This document shows, piece by piece, positions 12,542-24,790 of a stretch of 64,000 nt of DNA. The notes beneath the pieces were generated by a model. It ran no database searches. It was given only the letters and a program-made list of their open reading frames with translations, and was not told the origin of the DNA. Made by a program: the position numbers and the translations under genes. Position 1 is the stretch's first letter; each line of letters starts with the position of its first letter. The DNA comes from Tamarix chinensis (lineage: Eukaryota; Streptophyta; Magnoliopsida; Caryophyllales; Tamaricaceae): the NCBI GenBank assembly GCA_030549775.1, contig CM060180.1, positions 30,659,090 to 30,723,089 on the forward strand, given 5' to 3'.

Positions 12542-13520
12542 CTATACCTTTTGTTTTCTCACCCATGCTTTTATATAAGGCTCCATAAATCTCCACTTTG
12601 ATGTTATATGTTCAATGACAAATTTTACATAATAGACAATTGGGCTTACTAGGCCTTCAACCTCTTTGGTAACAAAAATGGATTTCAAATTAAATTGATC
12701 ATGATTTAATTCTTCAAGGAGACATTGATGCGGACCATTGTATGATACTATCTTTATACTCCTTGAATCATCATTTATAGTGCATGCTCGCAACCTTCAA
12801 TCACATCTATCACAATATGCCTCAAATCCTATATTCAATGATTGATCTATCATGTGGGGCAGCGTCACCAAAAGTGAGTAACATTTAACATTATTCACTA
12901 ACTTACTTTTTTGCATAAATATTTTTTCAACTTTAAAACCTTGTGCAGAGCTTGAAGTTGATGCTATCCACAGTGACTCTACACCAATAATAGCTTATTC
13001 AAAATTTTTGGGATCAACAAAATTAGGATGTGCACACTTCCATAACTCTTAACATGCCTCTATATCTAACATAAGCAACTCTTCTTCTTCCAACTATTCT
13101 TCTAACATGCCTTGTTTGTAATCAGAATCGATTCTCAAATCAATCATTGTATTTGTCTCATTAAAAATTTCATCTTCATTCTCATTTTCAAACAATCCCT
13201 AACTTCAACTCCCACTGCAACACTATGTGTGTTTATAAGCCCATCTTCATTTTATTATTATTCGACATCAACATTCATTTCACCGAAATCATTCATATAT
13301 GTCATGTCATCAATATATGTGGTGGAATATTGATGTTGATTTGGTGTAAAGTCAACACCCACATTGTATGAACGATTTGTGTATTGAAATATTGATCGCT
13401 CAATGAACAAACTCTTAAAAGAATCAAACACAAGATGACAAGCTTGGATCCTTTGAAAGTTTGTCTCTATAGATATTTGCACAAAACTCCATAACTTTTT
13501 TTAAGTCTATTATCATTTTT
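12542..13520 (-). pseudogene. Mutator-like (MULE/MuDR) transposase remnant
   Basis: Minus-strand pieces at 13258-13482 ('RSYNVGVDFTPNQHQYS') and 12542-12793 follow the plan of the N-terminal half of plant MuDR transposases. The second piece carries the end of the MuDR DNA-binding zinc-finger region: a Cys pair just upstream ('YCDRCD'), then 'RLRACTINDDSRSIKIVSYNGPHQC', 'EELNHD', and an end resembling 'SYxKAWxxKQKV'. In the family this region binds the terminal inverted repeats. Stops separate the pieces, and I did not find the catalytic (DDE) domain or terminal inverted repeats, so this is a dead fragment. Confidence 0.65.
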
Positions 13521-16130
13521 AATCACTCATCACTATCTATCAAAATGATAAGATTGCTCCCTATTATCTCATTCCAATATATCCCAAATATCTTGAATGA
13601 GTATGTATCGCTGATACAATCCGTCCATAGAGGCAACATATTCACAAACTAGCTAAAAGTATTAGACGATAAAACATATGTAACTTTATCGAGTTTCCTT
13701 CAAATATAAGTTCTCAAGACTCATACTTTTTTTTTACCATTCCAATATAAAATCAGTGACATTTTAATCATCCTATACTTGAAAACATAAAAATAATATA
13801 TAATTATATTTTGTGTATCTACAATTTTTGAAGATATAAAAAATATTGATCACACCTTTTGCTCTTCTCAATCATATTTGATAATATTTTCATATAGCTA
13901 TGTCCAACACATGCACATCTTAACAATAGAATATTACAAATGCAAGCATTTAGAATTAGTTAGCACAAAGATTATAGGGTAGTTCTAAACATAAATTATA
14001 ATATAAAATAATTAAGTTTATGTTAGCACAATTTTAGCATATAAATTATAAACCAAAATTAGAACGCAATTATATATAACATACAATATTAAAAACAATG
14101 TGTGTGTGTATAGCATGTCAACCAATAAATAATATATAGATTATAAAAGATCTAACAACATAATAATGTAATATGATCTAATATAGTGTGTGTGTGTGTG
14201 TGTGTGTGTGTATTTTACAGCATAATTATATATAGTATAAAAAAATCTAACACTTATTATAATTATTAAGAAAAGAAGATAAAAATAAAACTATACCTAA
14301 TATTTGAAATGCAAATTGAGAAATAACTGAAATTGGTACATAATAGGAAATAATGGAGGCCAAACAAAAATTTAATTGCAAGAAAGAAGATAAAAATTGA
14401 ATATGAGAGACAAGGAATTGTAGAGAAGAAGAAAAATGGAGACAAAGGAGCTTTGACCGAAGAATAAGGAAGAATAAAGTGAGAAAGGTATGTTTGTGTA
14501 GGAGGTTAGGATTAAAAAAAACATGCTTGATTGTTGGGCTTATACTAAAATAACCTACTTTTAAGCAAACACACCCAATGATTAGACATGTTTTCTAAGA
14601 TTTGGATTCCTTCCTCATGCTCTAACATTTAAAGCTAGAAGAACGGGAATTTGGCTTTAATGAAATACTCCTTATAATTAGGCGTGTTTTTGGAGAAACA
14701 AACGACATTTGAAATATATGGCTATTTTGGTTACTTTTTTAATTAAAGGTTATTTTAGAGTTTTTCAAACTTAATTAGGATATTCTGATAATTGGTTTAG
14801 GGATTTAGTTAAGCAAAATCTAGAGCGCGTGCAATACTTCGTGATTTTCACAGTGCTTATAGTTATCATATGGGATAAGTATACTTTTGCAAGTATTGTT
14901 TATACCATAATCTATTGATTTGTCATTATCTAGCACTAATTGAGTATAATTTCATACTTCTTCTATATTTGTTAAATTCCCTTTTTTTTCCAACTTTCCT
15001 GATCTGAATTGACTTGATTTCATACTATAAACATGTGCAATTCATTTATGAGAGAATTTATTTTGCTTTTTATACATTAAAGTTATTTAGTAGATGGAAA
15101 TGAGTGTAAATATAACAATTTTTAATGTTTATTCCATAAGTGAAATGACCTAATATGTATAAGAAAATATTACAATCCTACCTTTTTAGGTAGTTAATAA
15201 AAATGATCTAATCTAAATTTTTTCCTAAATATTTCTATCCTTTATTTTGTATAAGTGTTATAACAAATGCAAATATTTTACTCCCATAAGTATTTTCCTT
15301 TTTACATAAATTGGAAGTGTTCATTTTCATTTTCATATGGTATAAGATCTTCCCCTCGCATCTAATATCTATCATCTACCATAATATAATATAATACACT
15401 AATATTATCTATTCTGTGATAAAAATATAATAAAAACCAAGCAAATTTTAATTTTCGACAAGGGCTAATTAATGTAGAAACATTCATGCAGACTTCATTC
15501 TTTAGGTTTGATTGCAAATAGTAAGCTAACTTGTATTTAATGTGCATTTACGTTTACAATGTACATAAAATATTTCTCTCTATACTATTTAACAATCACT
15601 AGATAAGAAAAATCCATATATAATGTATCTATACTTCTATACTTTTATTTAATAAAGGGGGCTTATGATAGACATAACCTAGGTTATCTAAACTATTCCA
15701 TTTCACTTTTCATAGAATAATATAAATATGGACAATTTATATATCAAGCAAAAGGTAAAAATGTAAAATATTCCTATTGTAAAATATTAAAAAAATTAAG
15801 TTAAAGAAATATGAGTAAATGTGAGTACAATAAAGTTTTTTTTAATGAAATATTTGTAAATGCCACGAGAAGTTAGTGGTTCATTTTTTTTCCTTTCCTT
15901 CTTATTTTTTTGTTAGTTATGATTCAAAATTTAAATTCTCTCATATTTTTCTTCCTCTAATTTTCCTATTTATTTTTCCTTAATTTTATTTCTTACACAT
16001 AACTCTCTTAATCCCTCTTTTAAATTAATTATCTTTATTCTTTCCAAGAAATATCCCCTTTTTTATTAGAAACTTTATTAAGAAACAAAATTTACATATA
16101 CATAAAATACACATTCAGGAGCAAGTTGGA
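13520..16130. other. AT-rich sequence, no gene seen
   Basis: Contains a (GT)n microsatellite near 14189-14211 and short purine-rich tracts (14380-14480). The only frames are short and AT-biased. Nothing recognised. Confidence 0.5.
14189..14211. repeat. (GT)n microsatellite
   Basis: Uninterrupted run of about eleven GT units. Confidence 0.9.
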
Positions 16131-16132
16131 AT

Positions 16133-17260
16133 TATAACACCCCCTAAATTTAGGGCTTAAAAATTTTGTTTTAAAGAGATAATTGTGAAAGCCAAAAGAC
16201 AAAACACAAGGGTGTCATGCTGCATCAAATGTAGAAGAGTCGTTCCCTATACCTAGTTTATGTCGGGTGTAAGGCAAAAGTAACCTTGTACCTACAAATT
16301 TAGTGTGGGAAGCACTTGATTCCACCACAATACGGTATACGAAATAGAGAGAAGGGAACAAGTATAATGAAAAAAGAAGAAGAATAAGAGTCTATAGAGA
16401 AATAGAGATATTTGAATAACCATACATTTTACCAATTCAATTATTGCTCACCAAAGGCAAGCACATGTGAATAAGGCATTATCTGCTCATGGGAATGAGC
16501 AACACTTGTGAAAATGATGATTAGCATGCTACGTACTATGTAAGCTAACAATATAATTATAATAAGGATACACAAAATACGCAAGGTCATATAGATTAAT
16601 ATAATATGATGAGAGATAAGTACTGATACAAGATCTCATTATTAGATACAATCATAATCTATATTCTTATTTATGTTGAGTTCAAAGACCCCACTATTAT
16701 CTGTGGAACGGACTAAAGCACCTTTTAGGACAAAGCGCTTCTGAGTCACTATTCTTATCCAATGGAATGGATCGAACATATACTAGGGTAACAGGCTCTT
16801 GATCACTGTTCTTAAATCGGTGGAATGATTTGAATCATATCTTAGGACAAAATGCTCCTAAGCCACTATTATTTTCTAGTAGAATGGACACAACACCTGG
16901 GTTCTGACTCACATAATCTTTTACTTTAAGTGATTATATGTTATTCATTGTTGCTTATATAAAGGTTAGATTCTTATTTACGTTAGTCTCAAAAACCCCA
17001 CTATTCTTAAATTGATGGAATGGTTTGAAGCACATCTTTGGGAAAAACACACACGAGTCACTATTATCATTCGATGGAACTAATACACAACACATTGGCC
17101 CCAACTCACGTGATCTTTTACTTTAAGTGTATAGTGTCTTATTCATTGTGTTATACCTCAAGGTCATTGTGTAGATATGTAGGAAGGTATGAAATTCACA
17201 TAATCCATCAAATCATAATCATTTGAAACACATAAAATACAACCATGTGAATACTGATAT
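16133..17260 (-). mobile_element. LTR-like fragment with iterated GTGG motif
   Basis: The left edge reads TATAACACCCCCTAAATTT, the reverse complement of the GGGGGTGTTATA-type 3' ends seen on other LTRs in this window. At 16680-17110 the minus strand carries several copies of the iterated unit 'CCATTCTACTAGAAAATAATAGTGGCTTAGGAGCATTTTGTCCT', which aligns unit by unit with 35690-35920 of the solo LTR at 33421-36548. The other end and target duplication were not found, so the extent is open. Confidence 0.6.
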
Positions 17261-17629
17261 ATTTTCTAAGAAAATGCTATGTTTCCCTTAAGACACCCTA
17301 ATTTCAAAAGTTAATCATAAATTATTCCCTAGTACTCATTTTATCCACATGTCCAAGAATCATGTTCTAACTCCAACCTCTTACACATATAGTAATAGCC
17401 TACCTTTATGGTTGTTATTTACAAATCCCTACAAATCCCTAATTTCCCAAATTAAGTATAACTTTTCCCATAAGACTCATATATCCACAAAATTTAATAC
17501 TCATTCCTAAAATGCCAATACTAACAACATCTCAAGAAATTAAGTTCAAACTCCAAAATTTTACAATAAAACAATTAGGTTCATAGTATAAAACTCCCAT
17601 GTTATGACACAAAGAGCTCAGGTTAAAGG

Positions 17630-18520
17630 TATACAACATATAGGTTCATAACACGTAAAGTTCGGATCACAAAGAAAAAATGTTAGACAAAACAAACTTC
17701 TAATTATCATTTCATGAAATGATTAGATTCAAAACATAAAATTCACAGGTTTATAATTAAAAGCTACCATGTTCATGACATGTAATACATACATTTACAA
17801 AAGTACAAAGACAAAATAAATTTTTTGTAGACATCACATGAGATGATTAGGTTCATAGTATAAAATTCCCAGGTTAATTTCACAAAATGCATAGATTTAG
17901 GGCATACAATGGATATGTTCATAACATTATATGTTTAATTAGTATGTTGACTATTTAGGTTTATTTCACAAAAGAGTTAGGTTCGGTATGTGACGCCTAA
18001 CATCTAATAAACATATTGGGTTCAAAACATAACATTTTTAGGTATATGATAAAAAAAAACGTCTATGTTCATGACATGTAATACATATATCTATCACATT
18101 TTGAATACAAAATAAAATTTATATAAAAATCACATGTGACAATTAGGTTCATAACTAAATAAAAAAACTCAAATTCAGGGGTACAATGGATTAAAAATCA
18201 CTTGTGACAATGAACATATGAGGTACATGACAAAAAAAATGCTTAGATTCATGACCAAAATGAAAAAACCTCAAGTTCCTAACATGTGAGGTTAGGATCA
18301 CAAAGATAAAAGCATTGAAGATAACAAACTTCCAATGAACATCTCATGAAATAATTAGTTTTATACCATAAAATCCCAGGCTCGTGATTAAACGCCCTCA
18401 AGTTCATGACATGAAACAAATAAATTTATCTCATTTTGAAGATGGATACACTTTCTATGAACATCACATTCGAAAAATAGTTTCATAGCATAAAATTAGG
18501 TTTAGAAGGAAAAAAACACC
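17630..18520. repeat. Degenerate ~310-330 bp tandem repeat
   Basis: Three diverged copies are visible, anchored at about 17715, 18015 and 18350. Each has an 'aggttcaaaacataaaatt..cagg' type block followed some 40-60 bp later by 'gttcatgacatg(t)aa.acata'. The shorter word 'aggttcata' also recurs between copies. No coding potential. Confidence 0.6.
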
Positions 18521-19239
18521 TACCCACTCTTAACACAAAACACGGCAAGGTTCATAATATACAATACATGGGATCATCCTATACAGAGATTAAGTTCATA
18601 ACGTGGAATGTCAATGTTCATTAAAAATAAAGACATCAAATGACTAGTAGTAATCATATTCTATATTATCATATTATTTAATACGGAACACGATACATGA
18701 GGTGTAAATCATAAAGTGCTATAACAAAGCAAAACATGATCATACGGAACGCCAGTAGCAAAAGAAATACTGAATGCAAATCATGAAGCGATACAACAAA
18801 GGCAAACATGATGAAATACTACTACTACTTCTACAAAAAAAAATCCAAACTCAAAACGAAAGTATGGTGATTTTGGAAGAAAATATATATAACTAGCCTA
18901 ACAAAAGTATACAAGAAAATTAGGTTCACTTAACCTTTTTTTTCTTTCTAAATCGAATTGTTTATAAGTATAATAAACCCTAATTAGAATACCTCTAATC
19001 CAAATTGTGAAGGACGTCGGAGGCTTCTACTAGTTGATTGTTTCTTCTTCTTTTTTGCCACCTTTCTTGAATTTGATTTTGTGTTGTTAGGATTGTAGTG
19101 TATTTTTGTCTACTTATCTTTGTATACGAATTGTTGGATTTCTCATTAGTTTGAAAATTCTAAAATTCTTTTGTTAATGTGGTAGTCTCTCTTTTGGATC
19201 TTTTTCTTTTTTTCAAGCGCATGCTTTATATGTCATGTA

Positions 19240-19296
<57 letters not shown>

Positions 19297-19550
19297 ATGA
19301 TGGATAATTGTTTATTGTTACATTGGATTGGGAGCACCTTGTAGGGAACTATTGGGTGTATAATGTAAGAATGGAAGGAAATCATCCCAAAAAGAAATCA
19401 AATTGTCATCTCCAATCATCACTAAATACATTTATTAAGAAAAGGTTGGACCTCACAGATTGCCCTCTAAGTAAAGGTTGCCTTATAATTGCTAGACGAA
19501 GTAACACTTGTATGAAGGTATTTGTGCAGGAGAGCTTAAGACCGAAAACC
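18520..19550. other. No gene recognised; contains long (TA)n
   Basis: AT-rich. The plus-strand frame at 19308-19568 is short and shows no known motif. Confidence 0.4.
19241..19294. repeat. (TA)n microsatellite
   Basis: Uninterrupted TA run of about 54 bp. Confidence 0.95.
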
Positions 19551-19557
19551 ATTTATA

Positions 19558-19893
19558 TTGTTCCGTAATAACCTCCTCCACGCAAGACCCAATAAACGGG
19601 CCTTATTATCGGTTGCCGCAACCCTCCATCAATCCGAGCCCTCCCGTGTCTTCGGTCAAAGTGACGGTGGTAAAGTAGGAGACAGTAGACCAGGAGATGA
19701 TAAAATTCTCGTTTTCTCATGGCTGGAACCTCGACCTCAAGTAAAGTTATTTAAAGGTACGAATGTTATTAACGCGGGAATAATATTTGATGTGCATCCG
19801 ATCTTCACTCGCTGTCTACCTTTTCTTGCTTTTATGTTCGCTTATTCGTGCACAAGTCCTTTCCAGACCGAGAGAGTAGCTACAAAAATGTAA
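19558..19893 (+). other. Unrecognised coding-like island
   Basis: Base composition rises well above the AT-rich surroundings and two overlapping plus frames stay open. One starts at 19558 and runs 111 codons. The other reads 'TQDPINGPYYRLPQPS' near 19580. I do not recognise either product. It may be a displaced exon of a host gene or transposon cargo. No splice consensus pins down its limits. Confidence 0.25.
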
Positions 19894-20162
19894 TTATTCC
19901 GAGTGTTTGGATGCGTTAAGTTTCAACGTCAAAATTCAAAGGTTGACTCACGAGTTTAGCCGGACATGCATCCATCTTGCGCAGTATCATTGTATCATGT
20001 TGAGGTTGTTATTGCTGTATCTTGTTCCCTGAAAACAGGTTTATTTTGATCTGCACTGCACACATATTTTATAAAAAAATCATAATTAATAGTATGTCTG
20101 TAATATATTTTATTATTATTTTTTCTTCTCATTTTTACAACAGCATTGGAAATCAGTAACAG

Positions 20163-20166
<4 letters not shown>

Positions 20167-20217
<51 letters not shown>
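20167..20217. repeat. Compound (TA)n(GA)n microsatellite
   Basis: A TA run passes directly into a GA run. Confidence 0.95.
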
Positions 20218-20219
<2 letters not shown>

Positions 20220-20220
<1 letters not shown>

Positions 20221-20935
20221 TTATGTTTCAATTGCATAGTAATTAGTAAGGACGTTATAGAGAATAAATAAAATAAATATAGAAATAAGATTGTATTATA
20301 AAATAAATTAAAATTAAAATACGGTTTGATTTGGTCTGGTTTGGGTCTCAAACTAAAATTTAATATTCTTAAAAAAATAAAACTAATAAATAATCAATTT
20401 GATATGTAGAAATATTAAAATGACTTTAAGTCGAGTAATTTAAAATCAGACATTGACGATGCATAAGTCATAAACTAAACCATAAACCGAATCCTAAGTT
20501 TATATATAAGTCATATTTGAAATTATAAGAAAAATAAAACAAGAATACAATTCAAGAAATACGTAAATTATACAATTTTTTTAAAGCAATTCTATGACTA
20601 CTTTAAATATATAAATGATGTAGTAGTAAGTACGAATACTTTTAGAGATATACTAAAGAAAACAATAGGGTTATAACAAATAATTTTGATGAATACATAT
20701 ACTTATAACATAATTGTCATCTAAAATTATGCTTAAATAATGTTCGATTAATGGTAATATATATTACCAATAATATATATACACATATACGATTTATTAT
20801 TTATAAGACTAGAACTTAAATTTTTAAACCGTAACCAATCTATTTTTTTTTTAAAAAGAAGAAGAAGAAGAAATAAATATAAATCAAAGCTTGAAATTTT
20901 AAACCATAAGCGAAACCAAACTGTAATTCTACCAT
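20220..20935. other. AT-rich stretch, no gene seen
   Basis: Short AT-biased frames only; a GAA run lies at 20858-20872. Confidence 0.5.
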
Positions 20936-21534
20936 CGAGTTTTACCATGCCTGAGATAAGACGGGAGAGCCTGTGCTGTGACTATAAGGGAGGGCCTGGA
21001 GCATCATTAATGTTATGTTTGGTGATATTGATATATGGTGGACTGATAGGCTTTGATGGAACGTGTGTTCCAGCGCAATTCTAGCTTCGTTGTTGGGCCA
21101 CTAAAACTGTTTTACAGAACAGAAAACATAGGAGCCCACATGTAGTTAAAATGACTATACGGGTCTAGCAATCAATACGTGAAACATGGTGGACCCTATC
21201 CGAAAAGAGCTACGGTACTTACACCTAGCTACTTCATTAAGAAGCCCAACCCCTTACATTTGCCTCGATCCGTTTCCTTTCTTGCATGTATGTAGGGTGC
21301 ACCAATCGGTCGTCCCTCCCCACCGACTCAACTCGAGCGAACGAGGCTTGATTCATTCCTGTTATCTTATAACTAAGATAAGCGAAGAAGTGATTTTATT
21401 TTTTCAATTAGTAGGCATGACATGATGCCATAAAAGAAAAATTAATTAATGATATTATTATTATTATTATTAGTTCTTTTAGCCTTGCTTATTCATTTCA
21501 CACATAAAATCACAAAGTTAGGCGAATTCAAAGG

Positions 21535-21618
21535 ATGATGTGGACGAACAAGGAACAACAGCAGCCCGCTGCTCACTCCACCGACGACTTCTCTGGGACA
21601 CCGACCTGCTCTCCGTAA
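21535..21618 (+). other. Possible first exon cut off by Helitron
   Basis: After a promoter-like, less AT-rich stretch (20940-21530), an ATG pair at 21535/21538 opens a 27-codon frame rich in Gln, Ser and Thr ('MMWTNKEQQQPAAHSTDDF'). It ends at a TAA that is itself part of a good splice donor, GTAAAT at 21615. The Helitron begins 26 bp beyond that TAA, so a downstream intron or exons may have been displaced. I do not recognise the protein, and the window shows no matching second exon. This could equally be chance. Confidence 0.25.
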
Positions 21619-21644
21619 ATGCACGCTAACCCTGACTTCATTAA

Positions 21645-22490
21645 TCTATATCTATCTCAATATATATAAAAATAGAGTTGTCTAGTAGATAATATATAGA
21701 CAAATTTTTTCGCCTAAACTATATTCATTATTATTAATCATTAATTACTGCTGCCATATATTATTGTTATTACTAATTAATAAGATGGAATAATTAATAT
21801 AACTATTTATTAATATAATGCGACTATTTATCTCCCATGTGCATTAAATGTGTATAACTATTTGTTTGCTGCACATATGTCAAACAATTAATTTTAATAA
21901 AGTATTAACTATATATTTTCTAATCAAATATTTTCTTAATTAATTATCCAAACATATACAGAAAACTATTCATTTCCTGCGTATTAATTGAATTGTCGGA
22001 CTATTTATCTCTTGCATATTAATATATAAATAATTAATACACCAAAGTGCATATTCATTTGATTCACATGCATATATCCATTAATACAATGCTACTATTT
22101 ATCTCCTATGTGCAGCAAATGCATATAACTATTTATTTGTTGTACATATGTCGAACAACTAATTTTAATGTACTCAATCATATCGTACCTAAACTAAGTA
22201 ACTTTATGATACCACATTAATCAAATATTTTTTTAATTAATTGCCTGAACATATGCAGTCAGCTATTAATTCCCTATGTATTAATTGAATTGTCAAACTA
22301 TTCATATCCTACATATTAATATATAAATAATTGATAAATAATTAATACACCAAATAAGGTACATAAACCAGTCGACTAACACATGCATTTCCTATCATTA
22401 ATACAATGCAACTAGCAAATACATATAACTAATTTTAATAAAGTATTTTTTTCTTTTTTTTTAAGGTTAGATCAACATCAATCAAATATG

Positions 22491-22528
<38 letters not shown>

Positions 22529-23309
22529 TTTTTATAACGATAATTTTATTATTTATTATTAATAATATGACTATTATTATTAATATAACTATAATAATTA
22601 TAACTATTAATATAATTATTTATATAATTTTGATAATTACTATTATCATAATTTATAATATAATAATGATAATTATTATTATGATAATTATGAATATTAA
22701 TATAATTGATTATTACTATTATGAATATTATCATGATTAATAATATAATTATTATTAAAAAAAACTAATAACAGAGCGACAACATTAGTTATTATATAAA
22801 AACAAAGTTGTTTGGCAGACAATATACAGATAAATTTTTCTGCTTAAACTATACCTATTATTACTAATCATATATTATCACTGCCATATATTATTACTAA
22901 TTAATAAGGTTAAATAAATGATGAAATACTCCTATGTATTAATTGATTTGTTAAACTATTCATCTCCTACGCTACATGACAATAAAATGATATTCATCTC
23001 CTGCGTATTAATTGAGATATTCATCATTGCACATATGTTGAACAACACATATTAATCAAGAGTTTTCTTAATTAATTATCTAAAAATATACAGCCAACTA
23101 TTCATCTCCTGCGTATTAATTGAGTTGTAAAACTACTTAATATATGAATATAACTATTTATCTGCTGTACATATGTCGAACAACACATATTAATCAAGTA
23201 TTTTCATAATTAATTACTTGAACATATGCAGCAAACTATTCATCTCTTATATAATAATATATAAATAATTAATACACCACCCGTGCAATGCACGGGAAAA
23301 TGTAACTAG
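21645..23309 (+). mobile_element. Non-autonomous Helitron
   Basis: It begins with TC directly after an A (21644). It ends with a 17-nt hairpin CCCGTGCAATGCACGGG (23279-23295) followed eleven bases later by CTAG and a host T (23310). This is the A/T target with 5'-TC and 3'-hairpin-CTRR structure of plant Helitrons. There is no Rep/helicase frame, so it must have been moved by another element. The body consists of repeated blocks such as 'tatttatctcctgcgtattaattga', plus an (ATA)n run at 22488-22528. A second copy of the 5' head lies at 22790-22920. Confidence 0.85.
22488..22528. repeat. (ATA)n microsatellite
   Basis: Uninterrupted trinucleotide run inside the Helitron. Confidence 0.9.
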
Positions 23310-24060
23310 TTTTCAGATAAAATTTATGGTAGTTTGTACCACCTAATGCATATAGTTTTTAATAGATATTATGGATAGTTTTCTAACTTAAAATATAAAT
23401 ATTTAATGTTTATAAAATTAACACATTTTTTTTATAATACCAAAATACTATAATTTTCTGAGAGCATTGCATTAATTTTCTCCACTCACTAGAGTTGTTT
23501 TATACCACCTATTATAAATAGTTTCTTAATTTAAAATACAAATATCTAATATTTATAAAATTGATAATGTTACTCTTTCTACCATTCAAATATTATAGTT
23601 TCGTGAAAGATTTGTAGTAGGGTTTTTTTCTCCTAATATAGCTAGTTTCCACCACCTACTAGAAAAACTTTCTAAAGTTGAAACATAAATACACAATTAA
23701 TACAAAAATAATACTATTTTTTCCCTAACACTCAAATACTATAGTTTTATGAACTATTTACAAGAGTTTTCTCTACGTATTAAATGTTCGGTTATCACTA
23801 AAATAGTTAGTTCTCATTCGATATTCCCTATATATATCACATTAAAAGCATACAGTTTTAAAGCGAGGATTTGAATTCAAAATCTCTATCTAGTACGTGA
23901 TTAGAACTCCAAACTGAAATATTAGATTACGATAACATCTCTCTATTTCAACACCCACAAAAAAAAAACACCAATGTATATATATATATTCCTGAAAAAA
24001 AGTTACGTTTGATTCTTGTCTGACTAATATTCCAAAATATGGTTAAATATATAGCTCACT
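23310..24060. other. AT-rich sequence between Helitron and CACTA
   Basis: Contains two diverged copies of a block around 'aatataaatatttaatgtttataaaatt' (near 23390 and 23535). No gene seen. Confidence 0.4.
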
Positions 24061-24069
24061 TACACTACC

Positions 24070-24475
24070 CCGAAAAGCAGTTTTAATAACGGTTATTTTA
24101 TAGTTTTAATAACGGTTTTCAACCGTTATTAAAACGCCTGTTGTTAAATTTTTAATAATGGTTCATAATCGTTATCAAAAATATAAAAAAACCCGCCAAT
24201 ATGAGCCTAAACTGTATGTTTAATAACGGTTTTTAAGAAAAACTATTGTTAAAAAAGGGGTTTTAATAACGGTTAATACAAAAACCGTTGTTAAAACATC
24301 ATCCAATTACACTTTCTGACATTATTTAGGCATTTATTAAACCCTAATACGTATTAAATGAGTATAAATTTGAGATTAAGTATACATTTTTAATAACGGT
24401 TCTTATAAGAACTGTTATTAAAACCTAGGTTTTAATAATGGTTTTCATGAGAACCGTTATTAAAACTATAGTTTT
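24070..24475. repeat. CACTA subterminal repeat array (left)
   Basis: Copies of the TTTTAATAACGGTT core and its complement AACCGTTATTAAAA, several as facing pairs able to fold into hairpins. Confidence 0.8.
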
Positions 24476-24790
24476 TTTAAAGCTTTTGCAATTTTGTTCC
24501 TGCCCATATACGCAGTTGTATGTTTAAATAATTACCAAATCTTCATTGTAAAACAACATCAATTCATAACAAATATGAAATCACACCATAATTTCAATCA
24601 ATCCCTAGTTAATATGCATGTCTTAATACACCAGACATATATACTCAAGAATTAAAATTAGTAGGCATACCACAACTTGGTAGCTCTACACCCCAAAGTA
24701 AAATGTTCATAAATCTAGTCTAGAAGACTTAAAGACATAGACAAAATACAAACTTGCATGAACATGCATGTAGAATATATAGATCTCTAC

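Noticed and set aside
22549..22734. Asn/Tyr/Ile-rich 61-codon frame
   Set aside because: Pure AT-rich repeat sequence inside the Helitron.
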